A stretch of DNA of 64,000 nucleotides, taken from positions 291,719 to 355,718 of the forward strand of contig NZ_JAAGWF010000009.1 of NCBI RefSeq assembly GCF_010686765.1. Direction: 5' to 3'. This DNA comes from Geodermatophilus sabuli. Its GTDB lineage: Bacteria > Actinomycetota > Actinomycetes > Mycobacteriales > Geodermatophilaceae. How positions within the stretch are numbered: the first letter of the stretch is position 1; each line of letters begins with the position of its first letter. Positions 43,882 to 52,039 of the stretch are shown here, in pieces. The position numbers and the translations under genes were made by a program. The notes beneath the pieces were generated by a model that was not told the origin of the DNA, did no database searches, and worked only from the letters and a program-made list of their open reading frames with translations.

Positions 43882-44610
43882 GTGCAGTTCGCCGGCCGGT
43901 CCCCCGAGACCGACGTCTCCCCCGGCGCCTGGGTCGCCGCCGCGGTCCGTCCCTTCGGTGAGCACGTCGTCGGCGGCCTCGTGCCCCCGGTCTTTCCCGC
44001 CTACGCCCGCGTGTTCCACCCCGCGGCGCGCTACGTCGGCCTCGAGGACGTCGACGTGACGTGGGCCGAGGTGGCCGCCGCCAACCGGACCGTCGCCCAC
44101 CCCGCCATGGAGTGGGGCTCGATCACCGGCGCGATGGAGTTCTTCGACGAGGCCGACCAGTCACCGCTGTGGGACGGCGCTCCCGCCATGGGCCACCTCC
44201 CCGAGAGCGTCGCCCGCCGGCTGGCCGAGGTGCTGGCCCGGCACACGACGACCCCGGAGGACTGCTGGTTCGGCGTCTGGTCGGGGTTCGCCGCCCTGGT
44301 CGCCGACGCCCCCACCCTCGCCCTGCCCGGCCGGGAGCACTGGCTGGTCCGCGGCCCGCTCGGGCTGGCCGCGGCCAACCTCGCGCAGGAGCCCGCCGAG
44401 CAGGGCGCCTCCCTGTGGTGGCCGGCCGACCGAGCCTGGTTCGTCGCGACCGACATCGACCTGGTCAGCACCTACGTCGGCGGTACCCGGGCCTGCGTGG
44501 ACGACGTCCTCGCCGCCGCCGGCCTGGAGACCTCCGAGGTCTCCCCCACCCAACGGGTCACCTGGGACGCCGACAGGGTCAACCCACCACCCTTCGACGC
44601 CCCCGACTGA
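43882..44610 (+). CDS. Conserved hypothetical protein
   Basis: 242 residues, acidic and Trp-rich (WVAAAVRPFGEHVVGGLVPP, VTWAEVAAANRTVAHPAMEWGSI, CWFGVWSGFAALV, PREHW-type segment, SLWWPADRAWFVATDIDLVSTYVGG). I recognise no characterised family; the sequence is ordered throughout and looks like a real soluble protein. GTG 43882 is preferred because GGGGAGG lies four bases upstream; an upstream ATG at 43789 would add low-complexity sequence. It follows the leader-like region. Confidence 0.75.
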   Translation: MQFAGRSPETDVSPGAWVAAAVRPFGEHVVGGLVPPVFPAYARVFHPAARYVGLEDVDVTWAEVAAANRTVAHPAMEWGSITGAMEFFDEADQSPLWDGAPAMGHLPESVARRLAEVLARHTTTPEDCWFGVWSGFAALVADAPTLALPGREHWLVRGPLGLAAANLAQEPAEQGASLWWPADRAWFVATDIDLVSTYVGGTRACVDDVLAAAGLETSEVSPTQRVTWDADRVNPPPFDAPD

Positions 44611-44618
44611 CGAAGGAA

Positions 44619-44675
44619 CCCCCCGCCCCCCACCGCTCGCTGGCTCTCGGTGGGCCCCTGCGAGGGGCCGGGGGG
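44619..44675. terminator. Hairpin between convergent genes
   Basis: CCCCCC at 44619-44624 pairs with GGGGGG at 44670-44675, with GC-rich inner pairing between. It follows TGACGAAGGA, which includes the stop codon of the upstream gene, as at four other sites. Confidence 0.6.
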
Positions 44676-46367
44676 CTACAGCAGGGCGAGCTCCGCGGCG
44701 AGGTCGTCGAGGCCGAGGGAGCCCTGCGACAGCGCCGCCATGTGCCAGGCCTTGAGGTCGAAGGCGTCGCCGCGCGCCGCCTGCGCCGCCGCCCGGCCCT
44801 CCAGCCAGGCGCGCTCCCCGAGCTTGTAGCTGATCGCCTGGCCCGGCATGCCCAGGTACCGGACCAGCTCGCTGTCCAGGAAGGCGACGTCCGCTCCGGA
44901 GTTCTCGCCGAGGAAGGCCCGCGCGAGCTCCGGCGTCCACGGCTGCCCGCGGTGCCCGGCCAGCGCGCCCTCGGCGTCGTCGGGGATGGGCAGTCCGAGG
45001 TGCATGCCGATGTCGATGACCACCCGGACGGCGCGCAGCTGCTGGGCGTCGAGGTAGCCCAGCCGCGCGGCGGGGTCGGTCAGGTAGCCCAGCTCGTCCA
45101 TCAGCCGCTCGGCGTACAGCGCCCAGCCCTCGACGTTGGCCCCCACCGACCCCAGCGACGTCTGGTAGGTCGACAGCTGCCCCGAGACGTAGGCCCACTG
45201 GGCCAGTTGGAGGTGGTGGCCGGGAACGCCCTCGTGGTACCAGATCGAGACCAGGTCCCAGAGCGGGAAGCGCTCACGGCCGAGGGTCGGCAGCCAGGTG
45301 CGACCCGGGCGGGAGAAGTCCTGGGCGGGGCGGGTGTAGTACGGCGCGGCCGCGCTGCCGGGCGGGGCGATCATCGCCTCCACCTCGCGGACCGGCTCGG
45401 CGAGGTCGAAGTGCGTGCCGTCGAGGGCCTCGATCGCCTCGTCCATCATCGCCTGCAGCCGCTCGCGGATCGCCTCCACGCCCTCGACCGCCGGGCCGTG
45501 CACGTCCAGCCAGCGCATGGCCTCCATCGGCGTACCGCCGGGCACCACCTTCTCCGCCTCGGTGCGCTGCTCGGCCCGGATCCGGCGGTACTCGCCCCAC
45601 CCCCAGGCGTAGGCGTCCTCGAGGCCGCTCCCGGCGCCGAGGTCCGAGCCGGTCCAGCGACGGGCGGCGATCGCGTAGCGCTCCCGGCCCACGGCGTCCG
45701 GCGTCCCCTCCGCCCGGGGTGCGTACTCGTCGCGCAGGTGGTCGCGGATCGCGGCCACCGCACCGTCGGCCGCGGCCGCCGCGCGGTCCAGTTCGGCGCG
45801 CAGCGACTCCGGACCGGCCGCGACGAACGTGGTGAAGTACGGCCCGGCCAGCCACTCGTCCAGCTGTCCGACGACGGTGTGCACCTGCCGGGGCGCCACG
45901 AACAACCCGCGGCGGGCGCCCTCCTCCAGCGCGGCCTGGAAGCCGGCGTAGGCCTCCGGGACCCGGGCCAGCCGCCGGGCCACGACGGCCCAGTCCTCCT
46001 CGGACTGCGTCGGCATGATGAGGAAGACCTGGCGCACCGAGTGGATCGGGCTGAAGAGGTTGGACAGCGCCCGGTAGCCCTCGCCGGCCTCGTGCGCGGC
46101 CAGCTCGGCGCCGAGCCGCTCGCGGAGCAGCCGCGCGCAGCTGCGCTCGACGGGGTCGTCGAGCAGGGACGGGTCGGCCTCGAGCACCCGGTCCAGCTCG
46201 GCGAGCGTCGCGCGGTTCAGCTCGGCCTCGGCCTCCAGGCCCGCCGGACCGAAGTCGGGCAGCCGGTCGTCCCCGGGGCGGGTACCGAGCGAGGCGGCGG
46301 TGATGGGGTCCAGGTCGCAGACGGCGTCGACGTAGGCGTCCGCCACCTGTCGCGGGGTGGTGGTCAT
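44676..46367 (-). CDS. DUF885 zinc-peptidase-like protein
   Basis: 563 residues of DUF885. The gluzincin-like motif is in SIWYHEGVPGHHLQLAQWAYV (H-E-x3-G-H-H), and downstream VEGWALYAERLMDELG supplies the third zinc-ligand Glu region seen in the family. ISYKLGERAWLEGR closes the domain. No signal peptide, so cytoplasmic. Family members are predicted metallopeptidases of unknown substrate. It overlaps the nitrobindin-like gene by ATGA and is cotranscribed with it. Confidence 0.9.
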   Translation of the reverse strand: MTTTPRQVADAYVDAVCDLDPITAASLGTRPGDDRLPDFGPAGLEAEAELNRATLAELDRVLEADPSLLDDPVERSCARLLRERLGAELAAHEAGEGYRALSNLFSPIHSVRQVFLIMPTQSEEDWAVVARRLARVPEAYAGFQAALEEGARRGLFVAPRQVHTVVGQLDEWLAGPYFTTFVAAGPESLRAELDRAAAAADGAVAAIRDHLRDEYAPRAEGTPDAVGRERYAIAARRWTGSDLGAGSGLEDAYAWGWGEYRRIRAEQRTEAEKVVPGGTPMEAMRWLDVHGPAVEGVEAIRERLQAMMDEAIEALDGTHFDLAEPVREVEAMIAPPGSAAAPYYTRPAQDFSRPGRTWLPTLGRERFPLWDLVSIWYHEGVPGHHLQLAQWAYVSGQLSTYQTSLGSVGANVEGWALYAERLMDELGYLTDPAARLGYLDAQQLRAVRVVIDIGMHLGLPIPDDAEGALAGHRGQPWTPELARAFLGENSGADVAFLDSELVRYLGMPGQAISYKLGERAWLEGRAAAQAARGDAFDLKAWHMAALSQGSLGLDDLAAELALL

Positions 46368-46897
46368 CGGATCCGTTCGAGTCGGGCGGACATCCAGGGA
46401 CGCGGCGCCTCGTCCGGCCCGGCCCGGTCGATGGCGTACATGAGGGCGCCCTCGACGATCCCGTAGAGGCGGACGGCGCGGGTGACGTCCGGGGCGTCGG
46501 GGGTGCGGGCCAGGACGTCGGTGGTCAGCTCCCAGCTGGTCGTCGTCCGGGCGCGGCCCACGTAGATCTCGACCAGACCCTCGGGGCCGGCCACGAGCAG
46601 CTCGACGTCGTCCTGCCCGCGCGGCCGCCAGAAGCCGGACTCGCGGACGCCGGGACCGACGATCGCGCCGTCGTCGGTGAGCCGCCACGACCGCGACTCG
46701 TAGGCCAGGAACCCCCGGCCGTCGTGGCTGAAGCGGATCCACTGCCTGAAGCGGTGGTCGCCGGCCTCACCCGCGGCCTGCCCCTCGCCGTGCCACTCAC
46801 CGAGCAGCGGCAGGATGGCCAGCAGCTCCTCGGAGACCTCCGGGCCACTCCGGACGTCGGCGGTGTCGGGCACCGGCAACTCCGTGGCGTCACTCAT
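46364..46897 (-). CDS. Nitrobindin/FABP-like beta-barrel protein
   Basis: 177 residues. The nitrobindin opening G-x-W-x-G-x-G is visible as LPLLGEWHGEGQA, followed by barrel strands (RQWIRFSHDGRGFLAYESRSWRL; ESGFWRPRG; VELLVAGPEGLVEIYVG). In heme nitrobindins the axial His lies near the C-terminus. Here the matching end reads APRPWMSARLERIR without His, so heme binding in the usual way is doubtful. It is sandwiched between a 34-residue membrane peptide gene and DUF885 with four-base overlaps at both ends. Confidence 0.8.
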   Translation of the reverse strand: MSDATELPVPDTADVRSGPEVSEELLAILPLLGEWHGEGQAAGEAGDHRFRQWIRFSHDGRGFLAYESRSWRLTDDGAIVGPGVRESGFWRPRGQDDVELLVAGPEGLVEIYVGRARTTTSWELTTDVLARTPDAPDVTRAVRLYGIVEGALMYAIDRAGPDEAPRPWMSARLERIR

Positions 46898-46998
46898 CTG
46901 CGCACCCCCCTCGGCCGGCGGAGGAGCCGGGCGGCGCCGTACCCGCTGCCGAGGGCAGCGAGCGACGCCAGGGCGACGAGGACCCAGGCAGAGACCAT
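46894..46998 (-). CDS. 34-residue single-span membrane peptide
   Basis: ATG 46998 to TGA 46894 encodes 34 residues starting MVSAWVLVALASLAALGSGY and ending in a basic tail (LLRRPRGVRR). The first 24 residues form one membrane helix with the positive end inside. TACGGT (47006-47011, minus strand) is seven bases before ATG, so this short gene would head a leaderless operon. It overlaps the nitrobindin-like gene by four bases. The coupling and the promoter position argue that it is translated. Confidence 0.55.
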   Translation of the reverse strand: MVSAWVLVALASLAALGSGYGAARLLRRPRGVRR

Positions 46999-47022
46999 GA
47001 CCTCCACCGTAGGACCGCGCGC

Positions 47023-47952
47023 TCAGGCGGTCGCGGGCACCGCCCGGACCGTCGCTGCCACGGCCTCGTCCCACGGCGTGGCGGCCAGCCCGAACACCTC
47101 GGTCGTGGCGGTGGCGTCGACGACGAACGCCTCGTCCCACTGGTGCCGGATGTCGGCCACCTCGCGCAGCACGGGAGCGACCACGCCGAGTCCGCGCAGC
47201 ACCGGCCACGGGATCCCGCTCACCGGGACCGGGCGCACCCCCATCGCCGCGGCCAGGTCGCCCAGCGCCTGCCGCTGCGAGCGCGGCGGTGCGCTCGGGA
47301 CGTGCCACGCCCGGCCCAGTGCCCGCTCGTCGGTGCCCAGGGTCGCGAGCGTCGCCGCGACGTCCGGCAGGTACGCCCAGCTGCGCGGGACGTCGGGGTT
47401 CCCGATGACCCAGGCGCGCCGTCCGCGGCGCAGCGCCGGCAGCTGCCGGACCAGGTGCGAGTGGTCGGCCGGCACCTGCGGGCCGAGGAAGTCACCGGCG
47501 CGGGCCTCGGTCACGCGCACCCGCCCGGCCTCGGCTGCGGCGAGGGCGTCCCGCCACATGCGGATCCGCACCCTGCCCTTGACGTCGGTGGCGGTCAGCG
47601 GGCTGTCGGGGCTCATCGGGCCCGTCGGCCGGCCGTAGCCGTAGAGGTTGCCCATGGTCACCAGCACCGATCCGGTGCGCTCCGCGGCCGTCAGCAGCGC
47701 CGCCGCGACCGGCGGCCAGTCGGTGGCCCAGCGGTGGTAGGCGGGGTTGACGGCGTTGTAGACGGCGTCGGCGCCCCGCGCCGCGGTGGCCAACGCGTCG
47801 GCGTCCGCCGCGTCGACGCGCCGGTGCTCGGCGACGTCGGTGGAGACCCCGCCGCTGCGGGACAGCACCCGCACCTCGTGCCCCCGCGCGGCGAGCACCT
47901 CCGCCGTCGTCGTCCCGACCGGCCCCTTGCCCACGATCACGTGCAGTCCCAT
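47023..47952 (-). CDS. NAD(P)-dependent epimerase/dehydratase-like protein
   Basis: 309 residues, extended SDR. The cofactor loop is HVIVGKGPVGTTTAEVLAARG, an atypical G-x-G-x-V-G form. ADAVYNAVNPAYHRW and LVTMGNLYGYG stand at the substrate side, with the YGYG Tyr in place of a standard Y-x3-K. Substrate unknown. GAGGAGA precedes ATG 47952. It is divergent from the TetR gene, and two similar palindromes lie between them, so it is the likely repressed target. Confidence 0.85.
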   Translation of the reverse strand: MGLHVIVGKGPVGTTTAEVLAARGHEVRVLSRSGGVSTDVAEHRRVDAADADALATAARGADAVYNAVNPAYHRWATDWPPVAAALLTAAERTGSVLVTMGNLYGYGRPTGPMSPDSPLTATDVKGRVRIRMWRDALAAAEAGRVRVTEARAGDFLGPQVPADHSHLVRQLPALRRGRRAWVIGNPDVPRSWAYLPDVAATLATLGTDERALGRAWHVPSAPPRSQRQALGDLAAAMGVRPVPVSGIPWPVLRGLGVVAPVLREVADIRHQWDEAFVVDATATTEVFGLAATPWDEAVAATVRAVPATA

Positions 47953-47972
47953 GGCGTCTCCTCGACCTCCGG

Positions 47973-48040
47973 CGAGAGCGGTGCTCTCGCTCGCGGTCGA
48001 CGCTCGCACGCTCACGTTCAACAGTCAAGAGCAGTGCTCT
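47973..48040. promoter_or_regulatory. Two TetR operator-like palindromes
   Basis: CGAGAGC-GGT-GCTCTCG (47973-47989) and AGAGCA-g-TGCTCT (48028-48040) share the core AGAGC[AG]GTGCTCT. Their centres are 53 bp apart, about five helical turns, in the gap between the divergent epimerase and tetR genes. Confidence 0.65.
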
Positions 48041-48070
48041 CTCTTGCGATCGCTGATCACGGCAGCGATC

Positions 48071-48763
48071 ATGGTCGACGTGCCGACCACAGCCCGTGAG
48101 CGCGTCCGGGCCGAGCTGACCGCCGAGATCACCGACGCCGCGCGCCGGCAGCTGGCCGAGGTGGGAGCCGCGGCGCTGTCCCTGCGCGCCGTCGCCCGAG
48201 AGCTCGGCATGGCCTCCTCGGCGCTGTACCGGTACTTCCCCAGCCGCGACGACCTGCTGACCCGGCTGATCATCGACGGCTACGACGCCCTCGGCGCCGC
48301 CGCCGAGGCGGCCGACGACGCGTCCGCCCCGCCCCGCCAGCGCTGGCTCGCCGTCTGTCGCGCCGTCCGGTCGTGGGCGAGCCGCCATCCACACGAGTAC
48401 GCCCTGCTCTACGGCTCACCGGTGCCCGGCTACGCCGCACCGCGGGACACCGTGCCGGCGGCAGCGCGCGTCGGCGTCCTGCTCGGTCGGATCCTGGGCG
48501 ACGCCGCCCGCCACGGCGCGCTGCCCGAGGCGGCCGGCGGCTCCCGGGACCCGTCGCTGATCAGCGACGACACCGTCGCCGTCCTGGGCGGCGAGCACCC
48601 GGCGCTGGACGACGACGTGCGCCTGCGGGCACTGCTGGCGTGGAGCGCGATCTACGGGACGGTGAGCTTCGAGCTCTTCGGTCACTTCGTCGGGTCGGTC
48701 CTCGACGGCGACCGGTACTTCGACCGGGCCATGTCCGAACTGGCCGCCCTGATCGGCATCTGA
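48071..48763 (+). CDS. TetR-family repressor
   Basis: 230 residues. N-terminal HTH: ITDAARRQLAEVGAAALSLRAVARELGMASSALYRYFPSRDDLLTRLI. The C-terminal part (WLAVCRAVRSWASRHPHEYALLYGSPVPGYAAP) is the WHG-type ligand domain found in many actinobacterial TetR proteins. It probably represses itself and the divergent epimerase gene through the two palindromes upstream. The ligand is unknown. ATG 48071 begins the recognisable N-terminus. Confidence 0.9.
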   Translation: MVDVPTTARERVRAELTAEITDAARRQLAEVGAAALSLRAVARELGMASSALYRYFPSRDDLLTRLIIDGYDALGAAAEAADDASAPPRQRWLAVCRAVRSWASRHPHEYALLYGSPVPGYAAPRDTVPAAARVGVLLGRILGDAARHGALPEAAGGSRDPSLISDDTVAVLGGEHPALDDDVRLRALLAWSAIYGTVSFELFGHFVGSVLDGDRYFDRAMSELAALIGI

Positions 48764-48992
48764 GCGCCGAGCCGGTCCAGCAGGTGGGATCGCCGGCCCA
48801 CGTCGGCCGCTCGTGCACTACAGCCCGTCCCCTTCCCTGAGCAGGCGGAGGACGGCACGCCGAGCGAGGGCGGTGAGTGACTTACGACGCGCCAACGTCC
48901 CCGAGGAGGCTGCGCGCCGTCCGACGGGGCGTGGAGCCCGGCACCGGTGCCGGGATCCGGGGGTGACGCCCTCCGACGTGAGGAGCCTCCTC

Positions 48993-50210
48993 ATGCACAT
49001 CCGCAGAGCCCGAATCCCGCTCGTGGCCTCCGTGGCGTTGGCGACGACGATGGCCATGGCCGGCCCGGCCGCCGCGGACGGTGGCTACGACCGCGGCGGC
49101 CACCACCAGGACCGGGGAGGCGGTGGACACGAAGTGGTCGTGCGCCACGGTGAGTCGATCCAGGAAGCCGTCAGGGCCGCCGAACCGGGCACGACGATCC
49201 ACGTCGAGGCGGGCACGTACCCGGAGTCCGTCACCATCAGGAAAGACGGCATCACCCTCCGCGGGCACGGGACGGTGATCTCCCCTCCGGAGGACGCCGA
49301 GCGGACGGACTGCGAGACGCTGTTCCCCGCCCCGCCGGGCGAGGAGCAGCCACCGGCATCCGGGATCTGCATCCTCGGCGACGTCACGGTCCCCGACTTC
49401 GAGGCCGACCCGACCGCGGAGATCACCGTGAACGACCCGGTCAGCCACGTGACCGTGGAGGGCGTCACCGTGGCAGGGGCCCCGTTCGACGGGCTGATCG
49501 GCGTCGGCACCACCGACCTGACCGTCCGAGACAGCAAGTTCGAGGACAACGGTGGTTACGGCGCCGCCAGCTTCACCACGGAGCGCACGGCGTTCCACGG
49601 CAACGCCGCCGTCGGCAACACCGAGGCCGGCTTCTACGTCGGGGACAGCCCGGAATCAGGCGCCGACGTCCGCCGGAACTACTCCGCAGACAATGCGATG
49701 GGCTTCTTCTTCCGCAACGCCAGCCACGGCGAGGCGCGAGGCAACGTCGCGGAGGAGAACTGCCTCGGCATCTTGGTCCTGGCAGGAGCACCCGGCCCGG
49801 CCACGCACTGGCAGATCAAGGGGAACGAGGTCCGGGCGAACAACGGACTCGAGGGAGACCGCGCGGAGATCTGTGCGTCGCCGCCCCCCGTGACCGGTGC
49901 CGGGATCCTGCTCGTCGGGGCCCAGGACGTCGAGGTGCGCCGCAACCTGGTGACGGGCCACGTCGCCACCGGCGAGAGCCTGGTCTCGGGCGGCATCGTG
50001 GTGCGCGGGACGCTCACCGCAGCGGACTTCCCTCCGCCCGCCGAGGGGGAGGAGGCGGAGGAGTTCCCGCCGCCGATCCTGCCGACCGGTGAGGTGGAGG
50101 ACAACGTCCTGCACGACAACCGGCCGGACGTCTTCGCCCGAGACGCCGAAGGCATGGAGTTCGACGACAACCGCTGCGGGACGTCCGATCCGGTGGGGCT
50201 CTGCGGCTGA
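48993..50210 (+). CDS. Secreted right-handed beta-helix protein (NosD/pectate-lyase-like)
   Basis: 405 residues. Sec signal peptide: MHIRRARIPLVASVALATTM then AMAGPAAA-D, cleaved after AAA. A His/Gly-rich linker (DRGGHHQDRGGGGH) precedes the parallel beta-helix, which opens HEVVVRHGESIQEAVRAAEPGTTIHVEAG and continues with repeats such as VTVEGVTVAGAPFDGLIG, LTVRDSKFEDNGGYG and VEVRRNLVTGH. Such proteins are extracellular and may bind or cleave polysaccharide; no catalytic set is obvious. AGGAG seven bases before ATG 48993 sets the start. The 229 bases upstream hold no other gene. Confidence 0.87.
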   Translation: MHIRRARIPLVASVALATTMAMAGPAAADGGYDRGGHHQDRGGGGHEVVVRHGESIQEAVRAAEPGTTIHVEAGTYPESVTIRKDGITLRGHGTVISPPEDAERTDCETLFPAPPGEEQPPASGICILGDVTVPDFEADPTAEITVNDPVSHVTVEGVTVAGAPFDGLIGVGTTDLTVRDSKFEDNGGYGAASFTTERTAFHGNAAVGNTEAGFYVGDSPESGADVRRNYSADNAMGFFFRNASHGEARGNVAEENCLGILVLAGAPGPATHWQIKGNEVRANNGLEGDRAEICASPPPVTGAGILLVGAQDVEVRRNLVTGHVATGESLVSGGIVVRGTLTAADFPPPAEGEEAEEFPPPILPTGEVEDNVLHDNRPDVFARDAEGMEFDDNRCGTSDPVGLCG

Positions 50211-50228
50211 CCTGACGCACGACTGACG

Positions 50229-50259
50229 GCGCCCGCTCCGGCACCCCCGGGGCGGGCGC
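50229..50259 (+). terminator. Hairpin after the beta-helix gene
   Basis: GCGCCCGC (50229-50236) pairs with GCGGGCGC (50252-50259), 19 bases after the stop codon. It is GC-rich without a T-run, as usual here. Confidence 0.55.
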
Positions 50260-50303
50260 TGCCGTGCGCCCGGGGGCCCGCTCCGGATGAGCTCCGGGCG
50301 GAC

Positions 50304-51647
50304 ATGCGGCAGGCTGGAGCGCCGGGATCGGATCAGGCGGGCGGAGGGGGCGGCGACATCGAGGACGACGCGGTCGACGACGACCACCTGAGCCTGCGGT
50401 CGATGGAGACGCAGCTGTCCCGCACGGTGGCCCGCTACGAGCGGGTGCTGGCCAACGTCGCCGACGGCATCTACGGCCTGGACGCCGAGGGGCGGGTGGA
50501 GTTCGTGAACCCGGCCGCCGTGCGCATCACCGGCCGCCCCGCCGACGAGCAGCTGGGCATCGACCAGCACGAACTGCTGCACGGACGCCGGCCTGACGGC
50601 CGGCCCTACCCCAAGGAGGAGTGCCCGGTCTGGCGGGCGCTGCGCACCGGGCGGACGGTCGCCGCGGACGACGAGGTCTTCTGGCGGCGCGACGACAGCG
50701 CTGTCCCGGTGGAGCTGATCGCCGTCCCGACGGTCGAGGACGGCGAGGTGACCGGCGTCGTCGTCTCCTTCCGCGACCTGACCGACCGCCTGGCGGCTCG
50801 CCGGCAGGCCGCCGAGCTGCAGCACCTGGCACAGCAGGCGGCCGCGCAGCGCGCCCTGTCCGACCGGCTCCAGCAGGCGCTGCTGACCCCGCCGCCGGAG
50901 CCCGACCACCTGCACATCGTCGTCCGCTACCGGCCCGCCGCCCACGAGGCGCAGGTCGGCGGCGACTGGTACGACGCCTTCCTGCAGCCCGACGGCGCGA
51001 CGATGCTCGTCATCGGCGACGTCGTCGGGCACGACAGCGACGCCGCAGCCGCGATGGGGCAGCTGCGCGGGTTGCTGCGGGTGCTCGCCTACGACAACGA
51101 CGAGCCGCCCTCGGCGACGCTCACCCGCGGCGAGCACGTCGCCCGCGGACTCGCGGTCAGCAGCATGGCCACCGCGCTGCTGGCACGCATCGAGCGGCGT
51201 CCCGACGTGCCCGTCGCCGGCACGCGGGTGCTGCGGTGGAGCAACGCCGGCCACCCGCCGCCGCTGCTGCTGTCCCCCGACGGGAGCACGACGGTGCTGG
51301 CCACCAAGCCGGAGCTGATGCTCGGCGTCGACCCTGACGCGCCGCGGAGCGACCACACCGCCGACCTCGACGACGGGCAGACGCTGCTGCTGCTCACCGA
51401 CGGCCTCGTCGAGCGCCGCGGCATCGACCTCGACCAGGGGATGGACGCGCTGCGGGCGGCCCTGCGCGACCTGGGCGGGGTCCCGTTGGAGGAGCTCTGC
51501 GACACCCTGCTCGAGCGGATGGTGCCGGTCGACGGTGCCGACGACGTGGCACTGATCGCCGTCCGTGCCCATCCGGAGGATCGTCCGCGCCCGGCCGAGG
51601 CGGGGCCCAACCGCCTGCCGCCGGACCTGGCGGCCCCCGTCGCCTGA
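50304..51647 (+). CDS. PAS domain-PP2C (SpoIIE/RsbU-type) phosphatase
   Basis: 447 residues. A PAS domain at about 40-165 (ERVLANVADGIYGLDAEGRVEFVNPAAVRITGR; VVSFRDLTDR) is joined by a short coiled coil to a PPM/SpoIIE phosphatase domain with metal-site motifs GGDWYDAF, VIGDVVGHDSDAAAAM, RWSNAGHPPPLLL, LLLTDGLVERR and DDVALIAVR. These proteins dephosphorylate anti-anti-sigma factors in response to signals sensed by PAS. No sigma or antagonist gene is adjacent. The first 35 residues are Gly/Asp-rich, so the true start could be further in. Confidence 0.9.
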   Translation: MRQAGAPGSDQAGGGGGDIEDDAVDDDHLSLRSMETQLSRTVARYERVLANVADGIYGLDAEGRVEFVNPAAVRITGRPADEQLGIDQHELLHGRRPDGRPYPKEECPVWRALRTGRTVAADDEVFWRRDDSAVPVELIAVPTVEDGEVTGVVVSFRDLTDRLAARRQAAELQHLAQQAAAQRALSDRLQQALLTPPPEPDHLHIVVRYRPAAHEAQVGGDWYDAFLQPDGATMLVIGDVVGHDSDAAAAMGQLRGLLRVLAYDNDEPPSATLTRGEHVARGLAVSSMATALLARIERRPDVPVAGTRVLRWSNAGHPPPLLLSPDGSTTVLATKPELMLGVDPDAPRSDHTADLDDGQTLLLLTDGLVERRGIDLDQGMDALRAALRDLGGVPLEELCDTLLERMVPVDGADDVALIAVRAHPEDRPRPAEAGPNRLPPDLAAPVA

Positions 51648-51662
51648 CCGGCCGCCGACGCG

Positions 51663-51700
51663 ACCGCGCCCGCCCCGGCAGGTGCCGGGACGGGCGCGGT
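51663..51700. terminator. Bidirectional terminator
   Basis: 51663-51680 is complementary to 51683-51700 except for one C-A mismatch. It lies between the convergent phosphatase and sseC genes. Confidence 0.7.
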
Positions 51701-51738
51701 GCGGCCCCCTCGGACGACGAGGCGGCCGGGGTCCTGTC

Positions 51739-52032
51739 TCAGGCGATCGCGACGGTCGTCTCGTTGAGGCCGACGTCGGCGGACACGACGCGCTCGCCCC
51801 GGCCGACCGCGGAGAGCGAGCGGATCTTCCACTCACCGGGCGCGGCGAAGAAGCGGAACTCCCCCTCCGGGCTGGTGACGACCTCGGCGGTGAACTCGTC
51901 GGTCGAGTCCAGCAGCCGGACGTAGGCCCCGGCGACGGGTGCGCCGTCGTGCCACACCTGCCCCTGGATGACCGTCTGCGTGCTCAGGTCGATGCCCGCG
52001 AGGCCACCACCCTGCTTCGGTGCTGCGCACAT
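51739..52032 (-). CDS. sseC: DUF1416 protein SseC
   Basis: 97 residues matching DUF1416, the SseC family found behind the rhodanese-type sulfurtransferase gene in mycobacteria (Rv0814c, Rv3118). Core: TVIQGQVWHDGAPVAGAYVRLLDS, SPEGEFRFFAAPGEWKIRSLS. The carboxypeptidase-regulatory-like beta sandwich has no known activity. It follows the sulfurtransferase gene by seven bases. Confidence 0.93.
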   Translation of the reverse strand: MCAAPKQGGGLAGIDLSTQTVIQGQVWHDGAPVAGAYVRLLDSTDEFTAEVVTSPEGEFRFFAAPGEWKIRSLSAVGRGERVVSADVGLNETTVAIA

Positions 52033-52039
52033 GGTCAGC

